Of a DNA stretch of 64,000 nucleotides, positions 1-12,400 are shown one piece after another. Within the stretch, counting starts at the first letter, position 1, and the number at the start of each line of letters is the position of its first letter. Location of the stretch: assembly GCA_026874595.1 (NCBI GenBank), contig CM049316.1:67542676-67606675 (forward strand), read 5' to 3'. The translations under genes were made by a program, and so were the position numbers. This stretch comes from Sipunculus nudus. Its lineage: Eukaryota > Annelida > Sipuncula > Golfingiida > Sipunculidae. The notes beneath the pieces are model-generated. The model saw only the letters and a list, made by a program, of their open reading frames with translations. It did not search any database and was not told the origin of the DNA.

Positions 1-885
1 ACTATTTGTCTTTCCCTATATAGCGGCATACATCTCACTTCTGTTTTGTTCCATAACCAGCAGACACGACCTTATAGTCCTGATATGCTACAGAGGATAA
101 ATAAGACTATTTGGCATCATCGCTGCCGTAGTTTGAAACCGGACCTTGACAATGAAGCTAAACTAAATCACATATTCCTTAAAAGCGAGCTCATCTATGG
201 AAATATTGATCCAAAGGATAGGTATTTTTTAAAACTCTTAAGGTGAAAAAAAAGAATATGGTGTCTTTCAAGTTTTTTAAATTCTTACTTTACCCGATAC
301 AATTTACCCAGGTAAAATATGAATGAAAAGTTGATGACTGTATGGCATTGATTGGTTACATAAATACATTAAATGAAAAGAGAACTTTAATAAATTATAT
401 GAAAGAGAACTCAACGTCTATATAGATGAGGTCAGGGTGATCTATTTTATTTGTTATAGATTCGTAGAAAACTGTATATAAAATCGGAGCTTCGTAGCTG
501 CACATCTCTCTACGAGCGGAATACGAAGGGTTAAAGTATTTTCATAAATGATAACTTTATTTTCTGGATATACCATAAGCTTTGTTCAATTTGTCCAATG
601 ATGGATAGAGGCTTATTTTCCTGTTTTTATTCTAAAGTCAGCATATTGGAGTATCAGGTGGTCAACTTATAAGAACTTCTCATTGCCAGTTAATTTTTTC
701 ACCATCACATTATTATATATAGACGACAATAAATTTCATTAAAAAAAAATTCTTCCATGTGAAGAATCAAAGGTCTATTAGATTTCTTCTTATTGAAAGC
801 TCACATTGATTAATGTTATTTATATATCTTTCTTGAAAGGTCAACTGATGTCAAAACGCCTCATGTCACGTGGATCAGGATGTCA
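1..885. other. 3' flank of pseudogene A, left end of inverted duplication
   Basis: This stretch matches, in reverse complement and with many substitutions, the flank downstream of gene B at about 44000-45370. The anchor is a shared frame at 46-170 (plus) and 45369-45245 (minus); the two peptides share TRPY, PDMLQ and INKTIW but differ at many residues. I do not recognise the peptide. The many amino-acid differences and the absence of exon features suggest non-coding sequence that stayed open by chance. It lacks the hAT-like insertion found beside gene B. Confidence 0.5.
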
Positions 886-3800
886 TTAGACTTTTCCCAT
901 TAGACCATCAACTCCACCTGGCCAGACTGCCAACGATATGATCTTCACGTTCTGAGAAAGAAAAGGAACGTAAAAACTCGAAAAAATATGACTTCTGGTC
1001 TAAACGAGGGGGTTATCGTTATCTGTGCCATCCGGGGTTGCCTATGTTTACCAGGTAAAACATATTTGAGTTGTTCCCGATATACCGCATACATAAACGG
1101 AGTATATATTGCATAAAATTTGATTAAAGAAAATAAGATATAAAGAAAATAAAGTCGTACTCTACAGATCTGAATTGAATTTTAATGTTATCATTAAAAA
1201 CGACAATTCTTAATAGAATTTGCATTTTGCTAAACAAAATGTTACAAATGCTGTTTACAAACTAGAAACAGTCTATGTTTCAATGACAATATTCATTATT
1301 TAAAAAAAAATATGACAGAATTACATCTCTCCCTTAATCTCTATCTCCAGGCAGAGTAACATAAATATAGATATTCCCAGAATAATGAATATAAATGATT
1401 AACCATCATAGCAAACCAAATGGTTATTGGGTCATACCTCTTTTTAAATAAAACATTATATTCAAGCTGCTCTTCTTTTACTTTCAACATATCAGATTGT
1501 AGATTTCCAAATGTAGGGAATATCTTTCCTATTTTCTCCGGTTGGTAAGTCTTGGAAATAGTTTAGACTACATTTTTCCGGACATGTGGACATTTGGTTC
1601 ACTAAAAAATCTGTTAAAATATGTAATATATTCGTGTTTGCATAATACTAACCCCAATAAGTGTTTTAGCTGGATTGAGTCCCACCTTGACGATGAAGAA
1701 AGTAATACCGCTGAAATCTGACATCTGTTTCTTGGCAATTACATGACAAGGGTGAGAGGTCAGGCCGGGGTAAGATACTTTCTCAATCTGTAACAAGAAA
1801 TTAAACTTTAAATTTTAAATTCAAATATTTTTAATAATTTTAATTTTTTAATTAAAGTATTAAGATGTTTTTTAGAGTAACCATAACAATAATATTTGAA
1901 TCCAGTGGAAAAAGCCGGCCGCAGATAAAACTGCCAATCCTGCAAATGTTTTGTGTAGGCTAAAGTAATCATTGTAAAGTGTTTGCTTTTGTTAATTAAT
2001 TTGATAATATATATAGTATTACAGGGGTACAGATTTATGTAGTATTTGCGCTAAAGTCATACTAATTGCATGTCAGTTTGAGAGTTTGAATACACGTAAC
2101 TGAAACCAACCAATCATATCCATGAATAATATGAAGTGTAATTTGCATTATATAATTGTTTGTGATATATGTCAATTGTTTTATCACTAAATGTTGTTTC
2201 TTTTTTACTCATATAAAAATTATAATATTTTGCAATAGAAATATGCCATAATTACAAGGAACAGCTTCTAAATTCCATTTCGGTAGATATTTATGTATCT
2301 AATGAAACCGAATCTTAAAAGGAATAATACACCTGCAGGGCTTAAAATAGCCACAGGAATGAAGAGACAAAGTAACACGGAAAGCCGTTTTAGATATAAG
2401 AATACCTGACCAATTTAACCGATATATTTCTTTAATAAACTTCATCTGATTGCAATATTTGAGAACCTGACCGGTTTAGGAGGACTTTTGTAATGTTAGT
2501 GTCACTACAAGACACACTATTTTCCTCTGACTTCAAAACTGTCGCTCTGTCGTTTTTTCTGTAAGCCCAAGTTTCCTTAAGAAAGATGACATTTTCCAAA
2601 TAAAACATATTTTTGTTCACATTTAGTTCAATTTTCCCACTAAAGAATAGATTCACAGAGTTTATTTGGGTTGTCTTTCCCTGCTGAATTCGTCCAAACA
2701 GTTCATCAGCTAATATCCCCTACACACAGTGATAATTTTCCAAGATTAGTTTACGTAAATATGACAAAAAACGCATTACACTGGCAGGATGCGAGAATGA
2801 GTCGGCAATTTCTGTAACATCTCAAACGTACGGTCTGTGCTGTGAACGGTCGGAATAACAGATACATGTATTTGTAAAAAGGTTGTACTGTATTTTTTTT
2901 TCAAAGTTTGTCACTTTTGTTGACGGATATTCAATTTACAAAGGCTCTCGAGTCGGTAGCTAATAGACAATAATCTTCACTTAACGCGGTCTTAGCTGGG
3001 AGATAACCACCTACAAAAAGCACCATTGGTGTCGCTGGATTAATTTCGTATTTTACCTATGTTTTAGTATAGATGACTTTGTGGACGAGGCGTCTTGTTC
3101 ACGACGGGATTTGCTTAAAAGATTTCCGTTTCGCGAATTTAAATCCTTGTCAGTAAAGGACAATCACAGTATATTCTATGACCTTGCTTTACCTGTGAAT
3201 GTTTCTCCAGGATCTGTGCGAGTCTCATGGCGTTAGAACAGTGACGTTCCATACGAACATGAAGATTTTATATGCCACGCAAGAACAGAGCACAGTCAGT
3301 TGGACTCTGTAATGTAAACATATATAAATGATGACAAATGACAACGCAAAATCAGACGGACTCGGTAATGTTAACATATATAAATTATCACAAAATGACA
3401 GACCATAGTCAGACGGACTCGATAAGGTAAACATGTGGAAATGATCACAAAATCTCCGAGCAAGATTTTCGTCGTTAAAATTTCTTGTCGACATATATAG
3501 GACCTGAACACACAGTTTCAGTTGTCGTCGGTAGAGGGCTCTAGTGCGGTGATATATAAATATCGTTTGAACAGTTCTGTGTGAAGTCAAATGTAACATA
3601 GCCATATTTACCAAAGTATAACCGACGGTGGTACGGTAAATATTTATTTCCTTTCACATTTCCACTGCTCCGTCGTAAGAACTCCGGCAAGCAGGTAATA
3701 TGATAAAAGTTTAACCTCCCTTTAAGGACGCCTATCTATTACGGACACCTCACATGCAGCTGCGGTCACTTGAAGTTGCCAAATGATTTGGACATTTGAA

Positions 3801-4117
3801 ATTTTATATTAATTTATTACATGCAAAAATGCAAGTTCTGACGACGTCCGTAAGTAGAAAGTATTATTATATATAAAATTATCAAAAACGAGATGCATTA
3901 TAAAAACAATTAAAATTATATATTTATATTGTTCATAAACCGATTATGACAATGTGAAAATATGTTGTATTAAAGTCAGATAAGTGGTAATGAATATACA
4001 CTCGATACGGACATGTGAATTGTGAAATAATGAACGGACATTAAAGCCTTGTGCTATGCAAGAAATAGGGAACACAATTAATTTTAAATCACCTTTATGT
4101 TTTTTAAATTGGTACCA

Positions 4118-4328
4118 CTGGGAGCGCCTACATGTTTTGAGAATAAAGAGGGGTGCAGAGAGAGGGGTGCAAGGGGTTGTATAAAAACTTTTTTTATTGA
4201 AAAAAATAGGCTGCAAAGTTGAAATCCGGGGTAGTTCAAGCATGCTGATGGGAAAAATCCCCAATTTCACATTTTTTAGGTCAAAAGAAGGGGGAGGGGG
4301 CAATGAGCCCCTCCTAAATCCACCCGAC
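4118..4328 (-). repeat. GGGGCGGATTTAG-type short interspersed element, copy in A intron 5
   Basis: Read on the minus strand it contains GGATTTAGGAGGGGCTCATT near its start and a CGCCTC-type end. The same element sits at the same intron position in gene B (39529-39755) and gene C (52581-52797), so it was inserted before these genes duplicated. The two ends are imperfect inverted repeats, suggesting a MITE-like element. Confidence 0.5.
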
Positions 4329-5106
4329 TGCTTTGTCACTTAAGTGAAATGAAATTCAAACATGTATTAAGTCATAGAAAGAGGATCATGGAATTTATCA
4401 TGTGCACTTTAAACCTGACGATAATCTAAAATTTCGGATCATACTGCTTCTTGGATTTTTTCTCAAACCTACATACACGTATGTAATTATATATATGACC
4501 ATTTAAAATCTTATTTAATATGTTCATATGCATCATATGGGCCTAGAACTACACATGGAATTGCAACATTTGAAATAGTTTCCATATCTATCTGATCGTA
4601 TTTGATATATGTGTGGCAAAGGATGTTTAATTTTCCGTGTGTTAATCATTTAATATTTGTAATCTCGTTTCTAATCCTCCCAGGAAATTGCATACCCACC
4701 GTGTACGGAAATATCCACTCCCAACAATATCGGCTTCTGAAGGTACGGGCTGGCAAATGTCGAGTCCACGATAGTCGTATATTTGGGCAGACTTTTACCA
4801 ATTTTGCAAACTCCTCTAGATCCAAAACTGATATCAGTGGGTTGCAAGGGATCTCGGCGTATAAGATCTGTTGATAAAAATGACTTTTTAAAGATGGGTA
4901 CATGACCTGTTGGTGGCACTGTCTTTAGAATGAGGAAGAAAGCAACTATATGATGAGAATGATATGTTATTATTAAGCCTTCTGGATTTCAGGTTTTATA
5001 TGCAAGGAGTTAAGAATAATCCATAAGTCACAACCTTTCATTAAGACATTAGAGCGAATCTCTGAGGTACAGTCACAAGATACCATCATTATGCCATTTA
5101 GGCAAA

Positions 5107-5168
5107 GGTGGTTTTCGAACCGTGAACCTACAGGTCCGAAGTCTATTTCCTAAACCACCAGGCTACAT
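5107..5168 (-). repeat. tRNA-derived SINE-like remnant in A intron 4
   Basis: On the minus strand the segment has an A-box-like start (TAGCCTGGTGGTTTAGG) and a good B-box (GGTTCGAAAACC), spaced as in a tRNA-derived RNA polymerase III promoter. Orthologous pieces lie in intron 4 of gene B (38646-38711) and gene C (51728-51796). It does not fold convincingly as a working tRNA, so it is called a SINE relic. Confidence 0.45.
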
Positions 5169-5399
5169 CCTACCCCCCCCCCCCCCCGGAAAAAAATCTC
5201 CCTTTTAAAGTTACCAACCTGCCTAAGTAAAAATAAGAATTTTTATCCTGTTTGATTAATACCCTGTAAGAGAATGTCATGGTTGATTATTAACCATTAG
5301 CGATGCGTCATGTACGGACTTCCTAGGCTTTTGCCAATAGTAAAATCAATAAGTTTGACCAATGAGAGCCGTCCTTACACCAAAAGGCCCTCCAATGGT

Positions 5400-5890
5400 A
5401 ATCCAGATAAGAGACATATTGGCATCTTTGTATTGTCTTGTCTGTGATATGACCACGGATTCAAAGACCTTGGTTCCATGAACCTATCTGGCATCTATTT
5501 CATGAGTAATTAGAGGGACCCAATCACCTATATGACCTTTATAAACTAAAGGTAATCCCTTGGAGCTTTTATGAAAAATAGGCAAGAAAACGTGGATATC
5601 ACCACAAACTTGATTGTTTATATCAACGTGTTATAATGTGTGGGGGCCGGCCAAAATAATTAAAACAAAATTAACAAGGGCATCTGACAGCAAGTCAGAT
5701 AAGATAGAGCTTTGCAAATAGCGTTTTGCAACAAGTGACCTTTCTGTCTCCGCATATATGCAACCTACCACCTTAGGTTACATATTTATCCCGTTTGTCA
5801 ACATTACTGTGTTTACAAATATGTCGTTGACATACAGGTTCATGCATCCTTCCAGAAGGCCTTATAAGAACATTCCACAACCAAAATTAT
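5400..5890. repeat. Interspersed repeat inserted in A intron 4
   Basis: This segment is shared in inverted order with B intron 4 (about 37893-38362) and, in pieces, with DNA upstream of the transporter gene (about 21737-21865 and 22530-22720). It is absent from the matching place in gene C, so it is an insertion that predates the A/B duplication. No coding capacity is seen. Confidence 0.5.
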
Positions 5891-7023
5891 CCTTTGATCA
5901 TTAATATATACACAGAAGAAACAAGAAATCACAAGAATTCTTTTAAAAAGGTAGGTAAAGGGCAACTTTAACAATACGACTGAACCAAGCAAATTGATCG
6001 TTTACACTCGTTGTATGCGGGTGTCAATTTGGATGTTTGGTCTAACGTTAGCATTGGAATTGGCATTTAGCATTGATTAATCACGGAAAAGATGGCAGAG
6101 AGGATACCGGAATTAAGGTGTCCAAGTGCGTTGGTATGTTACAGACTTGACAGTATGAACATGGTTTATTGGTATTATCATAAATGATAATAAAGACATG
6201 CCATCAACACAGATCAACATATTTTAAGGAATGGTGAAAAATATAGCTCTATCCTGTGTTTGGCTTGACAGTTTTCCTGTAGTCGTCGAAAGTACAGCCA
6301 ACTGGTAGCCATGTTGTCTCGATGTTGTAATGAATCAAATACTTGTTCAGGAATTTTCCTTTACCACTGTATACCGCACTACAGCACCCCTGAAAATGTA
6401 TTACTAATACCATGAATCTGCACCCTTTACAGAATTCTATAAGGAACCATAGTTTATCATGTGAACAGAAACATGTAATCTCGCAGGTCTTTTTTATAAC
6501 ATTTTGACAGCAAATAAAGTATGTTGTGCATACAAATGAGTTTTAGTTTAAAAACATAAATTAATGTTTCTGAATGTGTCCACAATAATAACAATAATTG
6601 AAACATTATTATGCACCTTAAATAATTTATGATCTTGATAATTATAATAATTATTTTTTATAAGTATTATTATTATTTTTGTTATCTTTATTATTATTAT
6701 TGTTATTTTATTATTGTTTAATAATAATAGTAGTAGTAGTAGTAGTGTTAAGACAGCTCTTTATTTTCCGTATTATAGATATAAACGTGATACAGATGAT
6801 GCATTTTACAAAATTGTACATACAGAAGTGGTGGCTTATGGGATACGTACCACGTGATCCCCTGCCTTGAGTTACGTGAGGAAGGCTATGGTTATGGCCG
6901 CCATACCGGAAGTATGCCATACCAAGCTTCCAGCGCCGCCTTCTAAGTCTTTCACCAAGCATTCTACTCTGTTTAGGGCTGGGGATCCAAGACGACTGTA
7001 AATGTAGCCTTACTACAAACATA

Positions 7024-7297
7024 ATTGCAAACGGAGTACTCAGGCACTTTTATTCAAGAATCAGTGCGTGTGTGTGGTTTGATTTTTACCTTTTTGTACG
7101 GTTCAATAAAAATAAAATGTCATATTATCACAAATAAGCATGTTAATTACATAATTGTTTTGGTAAACAGGTATAAGGTCTACAAAACGAAGGAAACCTT
7201 ATCAAAATTATATTATTTTATCCACTTGAAAGAAATGTCCCAGCGGATGGAGCTTAAAACGGGTAAATTTCTATTAAATATTAAAATAAAAAATTTT
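7024..7297 (-). repeat. Copy of the 16087 inverted-repeat element, in A
   Basis: It matches the internal part and one end (CTCAGGCAC) of the element at 16087-16432 and the copy in gene B at about 36541-36803. In copy A it abuts the broken end of exon 2 directly, so a deletion removed the rest of exon 2 plus the minisatellite that separates exon and element in gene B. Confidence 0.55.
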
Positions 7298-7831
7298 GTC
7301 ATGAATATTCACTCCCTTCAACCCCGGGCGGAGCTCAGAAACAGCGGGGTTCCAGTCTTTGCTGAAATGTAAAAACCATAAAATAAAAATGCAAAATATA
7401 TAGTTTTTGGCGAAATGAACCGGTGATATAATCATAATCCTATGGTCAAATGAGTGTGCCAGTGCCCTATAAGGTAATAACTGTTTTAACCGCATTATAT
7501 AGCAGGTTTCGAAGGGTCTCACCAACAGGTATAGCACAGGACTAACAAATGTAATCAGAACAATGAGAGCGCTGTGCATCCAACTCCAAGTTTGAAACGC
7601 CTGACACCCTGCTCTCGTTAGTGTGATTCTTGGCCTTGTGCGAGCTCTGGTGTTGAGGCACGAAAATCTTGCTTAGCAAAGCAGCAGTTAAAGCGAAGGA
7701 GATCTGGAGCGACAGCGGTGTATATAACCGCTGCGTGAGGAGTGTAGGAGGCAGATGCATGACCTTTGAAAAGATATAAGATCTAGGAAAAACTTAGCAA
7801 AGACATGTAAAGACAGTTAACGTCAGTGGGA

Positions 7832-7837
7832 TTTATA
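7832..7837 (-). promoter_or_regulatory. TATA-like box upstream of pseudogene A
   Basis: TATAAA on the minus strand inside a block conserved with the region just upstream of gene B (34054-34059). It lies about 75 bases before the putative first ATG. Confidence 0.25.
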
Positions 7838-7841
7838 CACA

Positions 7842-10290
7842 CTTAACAATAATGTTAAACTTTAACAGTGTATAAATAATGTTGTATAAAGAGAATTAAG
7901 GCACGCGAAAAGAATTTGTTTCACTGAGTATTGATGGCTGGTGTCCTTAGACGCCCACCTCTCCACAGCTGCCTTAACTTTTGCCTGAGGTTTTAGGTTT
8001 AAATCTCTTCTCACAAACACTCCTCCCGTTTCTATAAGTTGTGTTCCTTTTTTCTTTCCTGTTTGATTAAGTTACCGCCTACAAAGACAATAGCGAAACT
8101 AGGAAAGCATTGTACAATGGTGTTAGATAATTTAGGCAGATCTAAATAAACTTCAAATGAGATTATACAATAAGTGATAAGTGATTACAAACTTCACATG
8201 CTCCCCAAAGCCAGTCGACAATAACTAAAATATCAACTTTCTTGACTTACTCTCCTTTTATAACTACAGTAACATTACACTCCTTGTTTTCTTTAAATTT
8301 ACAGAAAGTTATCTGTTTTATTTTTGCAATTAAAATAAGAGAGTTTTCAACACACCATTTAACAAAAATATCGATCTGTTGAATGAAGTGCGAGTCCTAA
8401 GGATTATAATGACTTCAATACGAATGTACCTGCATTCCCTCCTGGTTCAGCAGCTCATGCATCTTATCCATCAAGGGTTAGAATTTCAACGAAGCATGGA
8501 GTACTGATGTGATACTGAGCTATGAGCCGTGCAACGAGGGGGATTGTGGGAAGGCCGAGCAGTGTACAGACTGGTTTCGCTTGGAAGGTGTGGACCGTGG
8601 CTTTGTTTGACACTCCGTGATAATTTCACTAAGACATTTATAAACTTTAATTTTTATAAACAAATTAAAACGATTAATACAATATTAGTCATGTACCAAC
8701 CTTTTATACTTGCAGGAAATCTTTTTGTCCCCGCCTTCATCCACGTTCTTGTGTGTTTGTGTGAGTGTTCACAACAATCATGAACGGAATCTCTTGAAAT
8801 TTGTAGCGAATTTCGGGATTAGGGTAAGAAAGAACCGATGACTTTTTGGTGTGGATCCAGCACGTAATCCGGACCTTACATTGTCATCAAGGATTATTCA
8901 CAAATGTAGTGTCACTTATGAACGAATGAACCTGGGGATATGGGCCGAATATGTCTATGACGAAGGCCTGCATTCTTTAGAATGCATTCATTATAATGCA
9001 GTTGCTACTTTGCTTCATAAGCGTGTCAATTTCTTTTTACTGTGTAATTCAATCTCAAGAATGTAAAGTTAATTACCATTAATACCACTATAGTATTTAT
9101 ATTAACTCGCAAACGTTATATACTACTTAGGACAAGTACTATTTTGTGTACCGTTTATGATTATCTATTATATAATTTGTTTTGGAAAAGCGAGAAAAAT
9201 GACCAAGAAAGCTGGTAAAATTGAATGACTACAAAACGTTATTCAAAAGGTTGCTTTCTTACCTCATTTTGGGATATTTTCTCTTCAAATGCCCCTGGCC
9301 TTAGCTGTAAGGTTTGTAGGAAATTCAACTATGTATGTGAAACTGTGAACCCGCTGCATAGCTGTAACTTGCAGATGAACCCCTTTATCGGTTAAATTAT
9401 GTGGACACACGCTAAGGCAAAGTGTATTCGGGCAGGGATCGTTGATTGAAGGATAACACGTGACTAATCATAAACAGAGTATAGTTAACATGCAGCTTGC
9501 CCTATTGTGTAATTGTTAATGACAAATGTGCAGTTGTAATTTTGGAGTAGTTCAATTTTAAAATTTATAAAGCGTTGTAGCACATGTTTATGCCAATGTG
9601 TAAATTATTGAATTTCCTCGATCACTCATTTTATAAATCGTATAATTTGCTCTGGTGTCAATTATGTTATATTTCTATGATATAACTGTACATTACATAA
9701 TATATTTCGTCATATTTTTAGACAAATTTCATTTATAATATTCATATCATATAAGATACACACAAACAATACATACTAAGAATATAGACAAACTATATCA
9801 ACCGGTAATCGTTCATTCTCAGAATTAATAGGCCATTGTTTCTGGTGACCCTCGCCCCTTGGCCATCACCTACTTAACAGGTCATTGGTCTCATTTTATG
9901 CAGACAGGAAACGACTAAAGACTTGTTCGTGCAGATTAAAAAAAAATCTTTAAATTTGCCCTACTCACAAATATTTGTATGTCTGAGCCTATTCATGTAG
10001 AGCTCCAATACAGGCCATTGTTTGACAACTTAAAATTTTGTTCTGTATACGTATGCTTGTTAACAACTGTATACAGGGGCAGATCTAGGATTAAGGAATA
10101 AAAAGGGAGGTACAACCCAGCATGAGTCATAAAAAACTAAGAAAGGTTCTCTAGGTCCGGATAAGGGGGTAAAGTCCAGATAAAAAAAAAAATCGGTCTG
10201 AAACCTCAAAAAAAGGTTAATGCGACTGAAGGGGGGGGGGGGGGGTGAGGACTCACTGGATCACCCCCGTATCTTCTCTGTTTCTTCTTA
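7842..10290. other. 5' flank of pseudogene A, inner part of left inverted arm
   Basis: No gene is seen. Several blocks (for example 8760-9420, 9834-9945 and 10031-10260) match the reverse complement of 32050-33200. About 350 bases at 9480-9830 have no counterpart in the other arm and look like a left-arm insertion or a right-arm deletion. Confidence 0.5.
10073..10270 (+). repeat. GGGGCAGATCTAGG-type short repeat with poly-G core
   Basis: It begins with CAGGGGCAGATCTAGG and contains a run of about 16 G near 10230-10246. A related copy in inverted orientation lies at about 32090-32250, near the inner end of the other arm. Similar pieces occur near 21504 and 28133. Confidence 0.4.
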
Positions 10291-10990
10291 TATGTTACCT
10301 CTCCCTGTTTCGGAAATTTCGTGCATGCGCAAGATCGGACCTCAGGTCATGCATGCAATCTCGCCGGGGTCAACAAAGACACCTAGACTTACATACATGC
10401 TGAACCATTAACTTTTGTAATCAGCCAAAATTAGATGATGATTATATTATTATGATGTTTACATGATTAAAAGAATAATTCTATACCGATACAGGAATTT
10501 GCCTTGCGGGTGATACCATAATTAAGACATAGTGCTAATTGTACAATAGAAACAGTACTCTAATGGTAGAAAGAAATAAAAATAAATAAGTAATAATATT
10601 GTAAAGTTACCTATGCATTAAAAAATCTAATCGCTTTCGGCACAAATGAGTTTTAGTACCTATTTGTTTTGAGAGACTGTATTTAAGAGACTGCAGCCTT
10701 CGGCCTGATTGTAGCTAGACAAAATAAACACTTAGCAAGGTTTTACCTTCAACCATTTTCTCATCATAGCCATAACTTTATTTTCATATGCAATATTTTT
10801 GTCCTTTAAACTACAACCAATATCATTTATGCTAATTTACGTAGCCGTTTAATAATATTTTTGTTCATAATGCTCAGATTTCCCCATTAGCATATTAAAG
10901 CATAGAATACACACTCTGGACCATTAACATTAGAATAAACATAGTAGTTCACTTTTCATATTAAACGATTTTTGTTTCTTTACGGAATAT
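10290..10990. other. AT-rich DNA, nothing recognised
   Basis: Only short chance frames. No exon-like block with matching splice sites and no clear repeat boundary were seen. Confidence 0.4.
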
Positions 10991-12400
10991 AAAAGCTGCT
11001 GCCCTTTACGGTATATACTACACTTACATTATTATCCGATTAAAGCCTATCATCTAATAATTTAACCCTAAGCATATATACTGTTGTGCAATTTCTACTT
11101 CTGTTTCATCAATAGATAACGGATATTGACAAGCTGGTCTTTGTCTAAAATCAATTATCAATTCCTATGTTTTTGAAGGATTTATAAACAAAAAATTATT
11201 CTGGCACCAAATAATAACTTGTCCAATTTAATTACGATATTCATTTTCATCACAACTGGAGATTAATCCAGCAATTAGAGTATCATCTGCAAATTTCAAA
11301 ATTAGACAACTTTGTTGTATAGCCTGGTAATCATTGCTGTAAATTATGAGAAGAAATGGGGAAAGAACACATCCTTTTACCAACTTTTACAGACTGCTTT
11401 CTACCTGTGAGAAAATCCAGTACCCACAAACATAGATCATGTGGAACATTTAACAGCTGTAACTTATTACTCATTTAGTGAGGCCGAATGGTATGAAATG
11501 ATGAGCTTTAATCTATAAAAAGCGTTCTAACATATGTATGCGACTGCTTTAAATATCTTCATATACTCTCAAGGAGCAAGAATAGCGTCTTTAGTCCGAC
11601 AATCTTTTCTGTAAGCAAACTGGTAAGTATCTATATGGTAATCAATAAAGTTCAAAATATACTTTTATACACACTTCTCTAAACCTTTCCTAGCTACCTG
11701 TGTTAAAGCCAAAGGCCGATAATCATAAAACACGGTAGGTTTTCTCGTTTAAGGTATAAGTACTAATTCTGATGTTTTCCATGAGACTAGCACAGTTTTC
11801 TTAATTCATGATCTGTTAATATATGATAATATATGGGTGTTGATTCATCTGCACAGAATTTAAACACTTGTGCTGAGACACAATCTGGTCCTGAAGATGT
11901 ATTACTCCTAAGCCGTTTAAAAACACTTCTTACCTCATGTTCAGTTATTCTAACCCAATTTTTACATTCCCTACTTGCTTCTGTTCATCTCTATAGTTAT
12001 TTGCATCACATCTACAGTAGAATGTATTCAGTCCCTCAGCAAAGGCTTTTATGTCTGCAACATTTATACTTAATTTTCCTTGATTAATGAAACCCTTGCC
12101 AGACATGTCATGGAATATTTGACTGAAACATAGTATTGATCTAATCTCGACCTGTATTCATTTTACATTTCAGTATCAAAGAATTCAACTCAGTTTAATA
12201 AGCCTTCAACGAGTTTTTATTTTGATATCTTATCATTCTTTTTTCCTTTAGGGATTTTTTTAAGCTCATTTATAATCAAGGATTTTTTATTTGAGCATTT
12301 TGATTTTTTTAATACATAAATCCTCACAAACCGTATATTGTCCGATATGGAATCTACTAGATTATCAATCCCGGTGACAGTATCACTAAACACAAACTAT
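10990..12400 (-). mobile_element. Decayed non-LTR retrotransposon reverse transcriptase
   Basis: Translating the minus strand in shifting frames gives a broken reverse-transcriptase domain in the correct order: a DYRPLALT-like block near 11720, an FIDL-like block near 11510, the catalytic FADD box (KFADDTLIAG) near 11296-11270, and a NPSKT..LIIDFR block near 11170-11130. These blocks are typical of LINE elements of the L2/jockey/Rex type. Many stops and frameshifts interrupt it, so it is inactive. Neither 5' nor 3' end could be placed, and no endonuclease domain was recognised. Confidence 0.75.

Larger units (their letters stand above)
886..7760 (-). pseudogene. Copy A: decayed cystathionine/methionine gamma-lyase-like gene
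   Basis: Exon remnants run in order on the minus strand: putative first exon from 7760, exon 2 7361-7298 (truncated), exon 3 7012-6851, exon 4 6389-6252, exon 5 4867-4696, exon 6 3695-3612 (5' part missing), exon 7 3306-3193, exon 8 1787-1653, and a fused exon 9/10 scrap 951-886. Each matches the same exon of gene B. Damage visible: exon 2 is cut after its first 21 codons; exon 3 begins with TAA where B has CAA and has a second TAA near its end; the exon 4 donor is lost; exon 5 has a 1-base deletion before the VDSTF motif; exon 6 lacks its acceptor and the lysine motif TKYLGGHSD and has another 1-base deletion; exon 7 has an in-frame TAA; most of exons 9 and 10 is deleted. It is the inverted partner of gene B. 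It cannot encode a PLP enzyme. Confidence 0.9.

Noticed and set aside
3225-3614. 129-codon minus-strand frame as a gene
   Set aside because: Out-of-frame reading through exon 7 of pseudogene A and a locally repeated intron segment.
10990-12400. Active retrotransposon
   Set aside because: The reverse-transcriptase blocks are split by many stops and frameshifts.
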